In this document: positions 36,801 to 47,000 of the stretch, one piece after another
Position numbering within the stretch: the stretch's first letter is position 1
Layout: each line of letters begins with the position of its first letter
DNA from: Mucor racemosus
Taxonomy: Eukaryota > Mucoromycota > Mucoromycetes > Mucorales > Mucoraceae
DNA: 64,000 bases
Reading direction: 5' to 3'
Assembly (NCBI GenBank): GCA_027405735.1
Contig: JAPEHQ010000008.1
Span: forward strand, 1,798,001-1,862,000
The notes under the pieces: generated by a model
Told to the model about the DNA's origin: nothing
The model's input: only the letters and a program-made list of their open reading frames with translations
Database searches by the model: none
Translations under genes and position numbers: made by a program

Positions 36801-38059
36801 ATGCACTCCAATGGCGTTGGCTTCATTTTCTACTACACCCATCACAACCACTACCCACACATATGCCATCCATTCCTATCATTCGGTTCACTCTTCATTA
36901 CATCCTCGGCACCACACAATATCCCACGTATCACTGGTCACTCCTTTTTCCAACATGTCGCCCAGTTATCCCCCGTTCATACGGCCCTATAGTTAATTTT
37001 ATTCGTGCTGTGGACACCATCGATAACTCCCTTCATCCATGCTCTACTGACATTACAACTTGTCTTCAACTGCCACTCTTTGAACTCCTACTTAAATCAA
37101 TACACAGCAACCATCCTCTATACAACACATTTACATCACCTACTGCAGTCCTTCTCCACCACAAAACTGCCCATCAACTTCGTGGATCAGATATCTTTCA
37201 TTTCAACAACAACACATTACACCTTGAATTCCACAACTCAACAACCCACCTACCACATCCTACACTCAGCAAACAAATCATACACTTGATTCAAACAAAC
37301 CAACTTCTCCTACATAACTTTGTTCTATTCAACTTTCTATCTCACGTTCCTCGTACAATTCCGTCAATCACCAACAGTTTACAAATAGACCCTCACCTAT
37401 CTTCCTTTTTATTATCTAAGATATCTACACATTTTATTCCTGATTCCTTTTCTTTTATAGCTTCTTCTCCTACTACAACAGGGTTCAAATCGCTACCCTC
37501 CATTGTAACAACTCCTCCGTCTCCTACTACCATCTCTGCATCCAAATGGCAACAGTTTTGGCGACTCCGAATTCCTATAAATGCACGTAATACTTGGTAC
37601 AGAATCATACATCGAAAAATCACAACCAAACAACGACTTCATCAATTCCAACCCGACATATTTACTCCTTACTGTCAACTGTGTCGTCCTCGTCGTTACT
37701 CCCGTCATGTTCACTCACTCACCGAAACCAACCAACATTTCCTCTTCTCTTGTCCAAAAAAGATCTTAGTATGGACAACAGCCGTCGTAAATTACATCGA
37801 TCCCAACTTTGCTCACTTCTCTTTTCTACATTACTCTGATATCATCAAACTCAATTCATCCATCTCTCGAACCAACAATGTACCATTTCAACATTTATCA
37901 CTCTACCAAGTATTCGCATGCATTTTACAGGAAATCTGGGTTGCTCATTACCGAGTCGTTTTTGACAATACTCCTTTTATTCCTCTTACCGTGATTTCCC
38001 ATATCCACAGATCCCTAACTAAACTTCACCATGAAGAAACTATGCACAAAGACATTTAG
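33809..38059 (+). CDS. LINE ORF2, endonuclease-reverse transcriptase
   Basis: 1,416 residues. An APE-type endonuclease lies at the N-terminus: NCRSLSK, LQETHAG near 62, VGDFNYN near 175, and TDHTLLSVDL near 304. The reverse transcriptase follows: SPGPDGLPYEIL near 550, RPISLINTDAKI, QKAYDRI near 678, GLRQGDPLSPLLFN near 732 and the catalytic YADD near 814. The C-terminus has a zf-RVT-like motif (YCQLC near 1287, then NQHFLFSCPKK). No RNase H domain is visible. The combination of an APE endonuclease, RT and zf-RVT fits L1/Tad-like clades. All catalytic motifs look intact. It probably acts at the chromosomal target by nicking and priming reverse transcription. Confidence 0.95.
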   Translation: MSALSPTSFEPVTPINNTYTKYTNMKIGSLNCRSLSKPSKISTSQDFTRFLRTNLFDILCLQETHAGSPEIQSRLTMQLQAHQTIWTSHLGIINFNNNIHLETIYTSTDERVLLCKVSHVNKLFPPFTLLNIYAPATSSQRYTFYANLLSSQYFHSFISDIHSTHILNHNTPSIIVGDFNYNFRHFPYAKIDQYLQETPASLIIPHTHQPLPVNSTDSEETFIMPQLDSNDPSTIPPNSVSQWIWHWIMTQQYTEASHGLQTDPFIPTFRRNTSLSTIDYIFLSPILVSFVNSSQVQFISPEWTDHTLLSVDLRFDSPDHGSGIWRANPNLTKNNFFVEQLHIALDEFHTQLSQLSNPPDVQTTWDNIKTLTKTLARRIGRSKGEWRQRQLKRLQRKRNRILRIYKDSRILHDRLPIIEQQIGQIQQDIVETLGLRSGIRWRENGEKAAGVLKRLIKQQTQQRTIPSIIHPATGNICDTPQQKQHGTQQFYQHLYTPEPINSQDTTYFTNQIPPNHRISEEKHAPLCAPFCLSDLQEGAHRSPTRSSPGPDGLPYEILTLLLQHPATGNIALQVYNNALLQSVFPASWLETCMTLIPKKGDLSLLQNWRPISLINTDAKIFTRMINARLMQFMNKCISTNQMGFMPKRFIGEQGMIVQCLQEIATYARSDCIALLLDQQKAYDRIHFDYLKHCMRAFNIPPTIIHSITSLFSNTMIQVNVNGFLTAPFQQLRGLRQGDPLSPLLFNIAFDPLLRSIHTSPDIQGFDLQREAIPRFHNQDQQLITSFNTLHIHESNNTNTTPAPPLSNSTVKIIAYADDTLVTLRTQDDFHHLQTILSKYMNASNALLNYNKTQTLSLSGAPHPIWQAFLQEHGITHWHDKNAPAPLIYLGYAICSNPTQRTAHAHSIISNLKKQCQMFAARSLTYRGKVTIMNSLIYSKLWHMIRLFSFTKSEIHQIQQIAASFINNNATVTRFSFNTLTLPRKQGGLQLIDPQQQAHALQWRWLHFLLHPSQPLPTHMPSIPIIRFTLHYILGTTQYPTYHWSLLFPTCRPVIPRSYGPIVNFIRAVDTIDNSLHPCSTDITTCLQLPLFELLLKSIHSNHPLYNTFTSPTAVLLHHKTAHQLRGSDIFHFNNNTLHLEFHNSTTHLPHPTLSKQIIHLIQTNQLLLHNFVLFNFLSHVPRTIPSITNSLQIDPHLSSFLLSKISTHFIPDSFSFIASSPTTTGFKSLPSIVTTPPSPTTISASKWQQFWRLRIPINARNTWYRIIHRKITTKQRLHQFQPDIFTPYCQLCRPRRYSRHVHSLTETNQHFLFSCPKKILVWTTAVVNYIDPNFAHFSFLHYSDIIKLNSSISRTNNVPFQHLSLYQVFACILQEIWVAHYRVVFDNTPFIPLTVISHIHRSLTKLHHEETMHKDI

Positions 38060-38173
38060 ATACAGTACCCTTTTACCCTGTCTGATTTCTCCCTTCGCCA
38101 TGGCGTACAGTCGTCGGACATTAAATAATGAACTAATTAATAAAATAATTATTTCCCTACAAAAAAAAAAATT

Positions 38174-38187
38174 TTTTTGAGAAAAAA
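38174..38187. repeat. LINE target-site duplication, right
   Basis: Copy of 32440-32453, directly following the poly(A) end of the element. Confidence 0.75.
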
Positions 38188-38937
38188 TAAATCTTTAAAG
38201 AATTTTTACACCAAAATATTTGAAATAACAACACAAAAATGCTTTAATTAAAGTAGTGCAAATTACAGTAATCTAAAAGATCGTACTTTTTTTGAAACAA
38301 TTTATCTCTCAAATTTTTTTGAAATCAAGCAAATTGTACAATTTTGGTTTTCTGGGGAAAAGTCCAAAATTTTGGCAGACGACATCCAAATAAACAATTT
38401 CATAAGGATAAGGGCTTAATTACAATTTATTTGCTCTAATATGTATCTATGTAAAAAGTCCCGTTTTTGAGGTGAAAAATTGAAATTTAAGATTTTTGAG
38501 ATTTTGGACGAGGTATAGTAAGGCAAAAATCATGTTGAAATAAAAGTCTGCGAAAGATGTTGAAAATGCATCAAAATGAATCTATTAAACGAGAGCATTC
38601 GTTTGATACCCATTTGAGCACCAGAAATAGCTGCAGACTCTTAAAATAAGACATTTAAAGTATCGAAATTGGGCATATTTGCTGATAAAAAGTCCATTGG
38701 ATTGAACTTTTATATTACTCTTGTCATCTTGTAATAAAGTTTAAGATGGATTCCTTCAGCTTTCGTAATATTTAATTAATGAACTACAAAATTAGTGATA
38801 CAATTTTGGATTTTGAGAGTTTTCATTGGGTTACAGGAACTTTGGTTCCATGTCAACAAACATGTTTATTGATTAATTTAGACCAATAGGTATGAGTAGT
38901 TTAATCAAGACTTCATCCAATCAATGTTCTACAAGTA
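38188..38937. other. Gene-free AT-rich stretch
   Basis: Low-complexity A/T sequence right of the LINE; nothing supportable is seen. Confidence 0.4.
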
Positions 38938-39545
38938 GGGGGGTAAAGTGGATGGTCGAAAATATACCATTTTGGTACATGGTATTATTACATGCGGTAC
39001 ACATTTTGATAGTCGTGCCAATCGAGCGGTATAAAAACAATCTTCCAAGAATATTTAATCTAGTTATAATTACAATATAAAAATACAAATACCTTCATAA
39101 CATTTTCTAATACCTTGCGACTATTATTCAATTTTTTAATGATCAAAAAAGCAAATTAAATGTGTGCAATGCCTTCACTTTCTGACATCAGCCATCACCC
39201 CCGACGAGATTTTTTGCAGGCTCACAACCTTTTTCAGCCATACCAAACCAGAATAGCTATCAAAAAATGGTATCATTCGTTAGTCTAGCATTAGGGGCCA
39301 TCTTATTTACAAACAAAGCTGCAAAGATCCCTTTATTTTTGCAGATAAACATGTAATTGAATGCCACTGTTTCACTAAAATTATAGAAATTAGTACTTTA
39401 AAGAACGCGTTTCTATGGTTTCTGAGTGTACTTTGTACTCGGAATCATTTCAAACAGCTGCTTTTATTCAGACAGATACATGTTGTTGCATTTGTATTTT
39501 GTTTTTGTTTTTTCTTGCTTGATGTTTGACTCATCTTACCCCCCC
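38938..39545. mobile_element. Candidate DNA transposon relic with GGGGGGTAA ends
   Basis: Left end GGGGGGTAAAGTGGATGGTC and right end (reverse complement) GGGGGGGTAAGATGAGTCAA form an imperfect inverted repeat of about 20 bp around 608 bp. TA flanks both ends (38936-38937 and 39546-39547), as in Tc1/mariner-pogo type insertions. The only open frame, 38892-39080, crosses the left edge and has no motif. Could be chance, but paired G-runs are rare in this AT-rich DNA. Confidence 0.45.
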
Positions 39546-39547
39546 TA

Positions 39548-40428
39548 TCATAGTAGGCCAAGTATGTAAATATTATGTAAGCACAGTTTTATCTTTAAAA
39601 AACAAGATTTTCACAAAGGTACATATTGTTATAAAACAGTTATAATTGACCACTGCACTTCTTTAGTTTGAATATACAATTTGAGAAGGATTTACTGAAT
39701 ATCTGTCAACAAATTCGATATTTCTTCGAAAACTGATTCATTTTTTATCCTTTTAATTCAAACTCCGGAATGTAGTGATTTTATGCGTTTGATGAACCGG
39801 TATCAGATGAATTGAAGCCCTAAACGAATAGTTTAAACTGATTTGAAACAGTTTATGGATTGGTTATATAATAAAAGTAAATGTTTGCTGTTTTGGAACA
39901 ATTTTATCATCTATATGTGTTTCTATTGCTGATAGCGCACATTGAAAATGCGCCTTATTCAAGATGAATCTTGATGTGAAACTGGAGCGAGAGAATATTT
40001 AATATGGTTATTCAAAAATTGAGTGTGTACCAATAATTACGACATAAAAAATATCAGGTTTTCATCACAATATCACTCTTCACGAGTGCAACTATCAGAT
40101 GATAATCACAATTTTATCAGTAAAACATGGAAGGAAAATGATGAAAAGCGACGTGAAGGATGTTGTATAAACTGGATTAAATATCGTCAAAAAAGACAAG
40201 CGACGACCATCTTGTACATTTCATAGATTTCACATTCAAACTGGGTTTTAATGAAATATGAGTATGTAACTTACCTTGTAACATCATTGTAAAATGGTTT
40301 TGAGCGAATCATATTCAATTAGGAAAAAGGAGGGGCAAATGGTTTTAAAATAATAATAATAATAATAAATTTTTATATAGCTAACCCTTTTAAATTTCTT
40401 TCTTCTTTTTATTATAATTTCTTTGTAA
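39548..40428. other. Intergenic, upstream of the OSBP gene
   Basis: No gene is supported. An AAT microsatellite lies at about 40350-40368, and a pyrimidine-rich leader runs from about 40386 to the start codon at 40429. Confidence 0.5.
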
Positions 40429-41754
40429 ATGACTTCTTCAGATAATACCCTTGAAAGTATTCCCGCTGATCAACAAGGCAGTTTCTCTTCCTTTTTGAAG
40501 ACTTTGGCTTCTTTTACTGGTGATCTTTCCAGTTTAACTTGCCCTTCTTTCTTATTGGCCCCTATTTCATTATTGGAATATTCGTAAGTAAAATTCATTC
40601 ATCATATAACCCCAAACAATCTTATTTATGTGTAATCTTGAATAGCTCCTTCTGGGCTGATCAACCAGGACTTGTAAGTAATTAAACAGAATAAAAAGAA
40701 ATTTGGGAGAGGATGTTAATATATGTACATATCCTAGTTGAGTGCTGTTGGTAAATCAGATAACGCTGAAGAACGCTTCTATGCTGCTATCAAGTGGTTC
40801 ATTTCATCTTTGAATGGTTCTTTCTCTAGCCGTGTTCCCAAAGGAGAATGGGAAAAGAAGCCTTTTAATCCCATTCTTGGTGAACAATTTTTGTGTAAAT
40901 GGGATGATAATACCCGTATTGTTTGCGAACAAGTCTCCCATCATCCTCCCGTATCAGGTTTTTACATTGAAAATAAGGAAGCAGGTGTTATTGTTAATGG
41001 TCATGATGGTCAAAAGACCCGTTTTTCAGGCACACAAATGTTAGTAGATCAAATTGGTTACTGTACACTTAAATTGACTGAACGTGATGAAACTTACTTG
41101 TTTACATTACCTTCTGTATCTGTCAATGGTATTTGGTACGCTGGTAAAGTAATCTAATTCATTCATATATCAAATCACATGTAACTAATAGGATTTATTC
41201 TTGTAGCACCTTATGTTGAATTATATGGTACTTCTTTTGTTCAATCTACAAGTGGTTTCTCTGCTTCTATTGAATATACAACCAAGGGTTGGATCTCTGG
41301 TGAAGTTCATCATTTTAAGGCATCTGTTAACCATGAATCACTTTCTACTCCTACTGTAATTGAAGGTCAATGGACAGGTAAATCTACCTTGACCAAGAAT
41401 AAAAAGACTGAAGATTTCCTCGATTTGACCACTCTTGAAAAGCCCAAGCCTTTTGTCAAACCTGTAGAAGAACAAGATGATTTAGAATCTCGTCGTATTT
41501 GGCAAAAGGTTTCTGATGCACTCAAAGCTGGTGATTATGCTACTGCTTCTAGTGAAAAATCAGCCATTGAAAATCAACAAAGAGCACTTCGTAAGGAACG
41601 TGAAACAAGTGAAACTAAATGGGTACCCAAGCACTTTAATCCTGTTGATGGAGAAGCTATTTATGGTGATTTACGTGAAAAGATCATTGCTAAAGCTGAT
41701 TCCAAGTTTATAGACACAATGGGCGAAGGTGGTTGGATGTACAAAGAAGCTTAA
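40429..41754 (+). CDS. Oxysterol-binding protein, short KES1/OSH4 type
   Basis: Four exons (40429-40583, 40646-40673, 40738-41143, 41207-41754) give 378 residues. The OSBP signature EQVSHHPPVSGF lies near residue 167, preceded by KPFNPILGEQF near 140. The N-terminal part has the typical lid-like segment followed by LTCPSFLLAPISLLEYSSF. The C-terminal end carries the basic helix and WVPKHFNPVDGEAIYGD segment common to this family. There are no PH, ankyrin or FFAT modules, so this is a minimal lipid-transfer protein like yeast Kes1/Osh4, which exchanges sterol and PI4P between membranes. The start is the first ATG after a T/C-rich leader. Confidence 0.93.
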
Positions 41755-43670
41755 ATTTATAAATAAATAGTTTTTAATTATCATTGTCTGGATTAAAATA
41801 AGAAAAAAAGTCTAGTACATCATGGCAACGCAACATAGCGTTAATTTTTAAAGGGTTTTAAATGTTTGGCAAGGCCTAATCTATTATAGTACATAATAAT
41901 GAAAAATGATGGCACGATGTTGTTCTTTTTTATCGTATTTTTTGTTTGTGTTGTTGTTTTGTAAAATGTACATAGAAAGAATGTTTATTTTTATTTTCTG
42001 TACAAATCGCTATACAGTACTTGATATATGACTGTATATTATTTCCAGGTTTGATGTGACATATTGGATGTGTACAAATATGTAACAATACACCATACAT
42101 TTACTGTATAACTTGTTTACGCCCAATCCATATATACACGCAAAAAATATTTTATCAATCTAAAAGAAAACGAAGATAAAAAAAAAAATGACGACAAAAT
42201 AACCATAAAAACTTGAAACAAAAGATGGGATTTATGACAATAACAAACAAAATAAAATTTATGCGCTCAAATATAATCTGATTTTAAGCCGTTTCTCAAG
42301 ATTGACGACACATAATGTGATTCTTGACAATGTATAATATCGAATGAGATAAAACAAATAATTATAAATGGTTATATTACTGGGTTGAGACTCGTGGTTA
42401 GTACACACCTGATTATTATTATTATTTTTATAAAATGTATACAATGTCAATTCAGCCAAAAAGCTCTTAAATTTCAGTCATTCAAAATTAAAGGGCTTGG
42501 TTTCATCATGTTACATAACGTAGTAATCATTTTTGCATTGAGTTACATGGCAACAATAAAACAGATTTCTATGGTCAACAAGTGATGTTGTGGCTTTCTT
42601 CTTTAGCATAAATAATAATAAAATGAAACAATAAATAAAATCTTGATAAATAATACACAGGCACATGATCTGTATAACTAAAAACTGCAATAAAAAAAAA
42701 AAAAAAAAAACTGAATGATAATCTTTTATGGTTCAAAATAACGTCAAATTCAAAACCGTATGATGTAGATATTCGATCAGTTCTTGAAATATCGAGTTTC
42801 AGTTTATTCGATTATGGTTTGTATCATGATGAAAGAATAAACTCAATTTGTCACCAGTTCAACCATTTGTTGTTGTTGTTGTTTTCTCTTTTGTCACACA
42901 TCTAGAGTAAACGAGGTGCGTAACAAGATGATGTCCGACCGCGGGGTACAACAACAAAGCATAATCATCATTTCTTAAAAGAATTAAGTTACAAGACTGG
43001 TTACATAAAAAAGGTAACGAAATCTTGCTTTACATGTGGTTTCATTTGTATATATTATTTTTCATGATGCCATAGTAAAAGAAATAGCTAATTCCTGTAT
43101 GGTCTTTTACCGAAAATTGTACATATTTCATATGCACTTTTACATGCAATTTAATGCAAAATGTTGTATAATTATTATATGCCAAAAATATCGATTTTCT
43201 ACATTTAATAAAATCATGAAACAATAAAAATTTATTTATCGTAATTAGTTGATTATTTTTACATGTACATTTTTGGAGGATTTCTATTCCAATTTAGGAT
43301 TACTGTTTGTACCATCATTGCTCCTCGATAATCTCCCCTTGGTCTTTCATCTTCCCTCCCTTTTTTTTCTTTCTTTCTTTCCTTTTTATTATTTCCTTTT
43401 TATTATTTTCTATCTTTTTTTTTTTTCTTTTTGGAATCTCCTTTCATTTAAACAAAAAAATTTTTTTTTTATTTCCTTCACCCCCCCTCATTTGGAACAA
43501 TTTACACTCAAAATTTTTGTTATTACTTTTGCTGTAGTTTTGCTGCAGGAAAACACCTGATCTCAGCTTTATCTAGACATATATAAAAAAAAGAGATATT
43601 CCTTTCTTTTTTTCTTTTTCTTCTTCTTTTACTACTTTATTTTGCATTAAATAATTTCAATTGAATTTTA
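41755..43670. other. Intergenic between the OSBP and Sel1-repeat genes
   Basis: About 1.9 kb with no supportable gene. It includes the OSBP 3' region, an A-run near 42692-42710, a TTG-repeat patch near 42869, and a strongly pyrimidine-rich leader at about 43340-43640 upstream of the next gene. Confidence 0.5.
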
Positions 43671-43983
43671 ATGGGGGCAAAACCCAGCAAAAGCATCATT
43701 GATGATGACGATGATAATTCTCGAATCAATGAATCTAGGTCAACAAATAATGGCAGATTATCTCATCAGCACTATTATCAAAGAAAAAGAAATCATTTGA
43801 AGCAAGTGCTAACACCAAAGAATAGAAAAAAGAAGGTGGTTACATCAGCTAGTAACAAAAACACAACATTACCATCAACTAATCCAACAGTTGCTACTTC
43901 TACATTAAATGAAACACCGACACTCTGTACAACAGAACACCAATTGCCTAATAAAACAATGGTAAAAGAACATGTAGAAGAGC

Positions 43984-44020
<37 letters not shown>

Positions 44021-47000
44021 GCCAGAGCAAGCAGAATCAAAATACATCTTGAATAAAAGATCTTCTCCATCAAATAATAGCTCAAATTCATTTTATGATC
44101 CATTAAAATCCAAGAAAATGCGCAGAGCAAACTCACCATCAGTGGTAGGATGTAGTAGTGGAATTGCCACTAAACATTTATCTATTATTAGCAACAATAC
44201 GACACAAACAACTGATTATTCAAATAAAAGTAATATTAGCAGTGGTGGTTGGACAACTTTATCGAATGATCCATTTTCTCAAATCGAGGCAAACACATCT
44301 GCATTTACCGAAATTACAGATCAATCGACAATTTCAAGAAAATCATTATATCCTGTAGTTGAATCCAATACTATAAATTTACCACCATCCTATTATCATC
44401 ATGCATCTTCATCATCAGTAATAGATGTACCAGGAATTTCAACATTGGATATACTCAGTAAATTGGAAAAATATCCTCAACAATCGCATCATTTAATTAT
44501 CAAGGAGGCATATCAAAGGGCACAACAACAAAATGATGAATATGATTGGAATCAATTTTATCGTGCAATTCATCAATACATATCATTACCTTCAAGTTAT
44601 AAAAGTATTGGTATTGTTTACTTGGCCAAATGTCTTGTTTTTGGATTAGGTGTATCTACAAACATTGAACGTGGGTTGAATCTACTAAAGTCGCATCCAT
44701 CATGTGAGACAACTTATGCTCTAGGCCGTTGTTATCTCGATGGATTTACTACTGCTAATAAAGAAATTCAGGGGGTAGATAAATTAGCCGCCTTTGAATG
44801 CTTTAAAAATGCCAGTGAATATGATGCTATTAATGATTCAGTTTTATCAACTATTGGTGAATCGCAATGCATATTAGCTCGCATGTTATTCCAAGGTGAA
44901 GGTGTCAATCAAAGTACACAAGAAGCTTTAAACTATTTAATGAAAAGTGCCGAAAATAACAACATGTAAAGTAAATTATGTAATAAACATACAAAAAAAG
45001 ACTAAAAATACAATTATCATTTAGGTATGCACAATTCCTTATCGGTGTTCATTATGAGCGAGGGTTTGATATTGCACAAGATCTTGAAAAAGCAAAATAT
45101 TATTATGGAAAAAGTGCGGACGGAGGCTTTCCAGATGCACAGGCTGCATTAGGCAGCAGATTAATAGCAGATGCTAATTATGCACAAGGAATTGAATGGC
45201 TTGAAAAGGCTGTACAAATGGTATAAATATTAGAATCGATTCGCTTACACACAGTAAAACTAAACCACACACTCCTATTATTTCTAATTTTAGGGAAATA
45301 GCCGTGCGCACGTACAACTTGGTATTTTATATGATAAAGGAGAAGGCATTCAACAAAATAATGATATGGCACTCCTCCATTATAAAGCTGCTGTTGGAAA
45401 TAATAATCATGCAGCACAATATATACTCGGTCTGGTTTATTATTTTGGCCGACTTGGCAGACAAAAGAATCATAAAGAAGCCATCCGTTTAATTAAGCAA
45501 TCTGCAATGGCAGGTTTACCCTATGCTCAACGTGTATTGGGTCAATTATATCAACAAGGCAGTATAATATCCTCTCAAGATGTTACTAATTCAGATAATC
45601 GACTTCGTACAAAAAAGAACGAACGTGAGGCTATCCGTTGGTATAAACGTGCTGCTACTGGTAAAGATGTTTGTGCTATGGGTATTCTTGGTAAATGTCA
45701 TGAAAATGGTATTGGTGTTGATATGGATTTGGAGAAAGCACTTGGATTTTATGCCAAGGCTGCTGAAGGGGATAGTCCATACATTTGTAATGCACACATC
45801 GATCAAGCTCTTTTATTACAAAAAATGGCAAGACATACAGAAGCGTTTAAACTTTATAATACTGTATTGGAAAAGGGCCATGTTGAAAAGGATAAATTAT
45901 CTATTGAAACAGCTAAACTTTCTATTGCAAGATATCATCTTTGTCGTGATATACAAAGTGTTCGATACGATCCAATGTTGGCTCACACCATGCTGCAAAA
46001 TTTAGTTGAAACTACAAACAATCCTCATGCTCATTATTGGTTAGGCTCTATTTATGATGAAGGGATTCCAGGCATGTTTAATATTGACCGTCAAAAAGCA
46101 TTCCATCATTTCTTGATTGCTGCAGATGCTGGTGATAATGATGCCACTTTTTTGGTAATAACTCTTTTAGTGTCATGTTTAAATACAAACTAATGAAAAA
46201 AAAACGTTCTTGTGCATATTTTAGGTTGCATATATGATGTCTAATCATGTAATCCCACTGAAGGGTCCCGCTGATGCTTTTCCATGGTATCAAAAGGCTG
46301 CCATTAAAGGACACCCAATGTCCATGTATTCATTAGGCCTTTGCTATTATAAAGGTATTGCTCAAGATGAAAATAAACCAAAATTGGAAATTGCATTAGA
46401 ATGGTTTGAGAAATCTACTAGACTAGGTGTATCTGAAGCAATGGCTTACATGGCTCGTATTTATCTTCAATTCATGGTAGCTAATGCTAATCAACCACAA
46501 TTAGCTCAGCAACATTTTGTCAAGGCTGTCCAATGGCTTAAAAAGTCTGCAGAAAAGAATGACACTTATGCTCAACGTGAATTAGGCAAGATTTATCTTA
46601 CAGGAAAAGGTCTGACCACAGATTATCGCATGGCGGTTGAATTGTTGAGTAAAGCAGCTGCAAAGAATGATGCTGAAGCTATTACTTTTCTTGGTGATTG
46701 TTACCATAAAGGTACTGGTCTTGATAAGAATATGGACATTGCCGTTGAACATTACTTACGTGCTGCTACATTAGGTTATCCTTAGTATGTATTAATGTAT
46801 ACATGTATACAACCTTAAAACTAACATGTCAATTCTTTATCCTAGTGCTTATTCAGCAACTGCTGAATTATATTACGAAATTGGTAATATGGAGCTTGCA
46901 TATGATTACTATGTTTTGGCATCTAAAGAAACAAAAATTGCGCACAACAAGATTGGAAAAACTGCCCGCATGATGGTCGCTCGTTTAGCTCTTGGTTACA

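Larger units (their letters stand above)
32454..38173 (+). mobile_element. Structurally complete non-LTR retrotransposon (LINE) with two ORFs
   Basis: About 5.7 kb: a 162-bp 5' leader, ORF1 (32616-33806), ORF2 (33809-38059), a 3' untranslated region of about 100 bp and a short poly(A) run at 38160-38171. A 14-bp target duplication flanks it. The element is markedly more GC- and C-rich than the surrounding DNA. Both frames are open end to end, so insertion may be recent. Confidence 0.93.

Noticed and set aside
36054..36996. Several 60-100 codon frames inside LINE ORF2
   Set aside because: They lie wholly within the 1,416-codon frame with RT motifs and are shadows.
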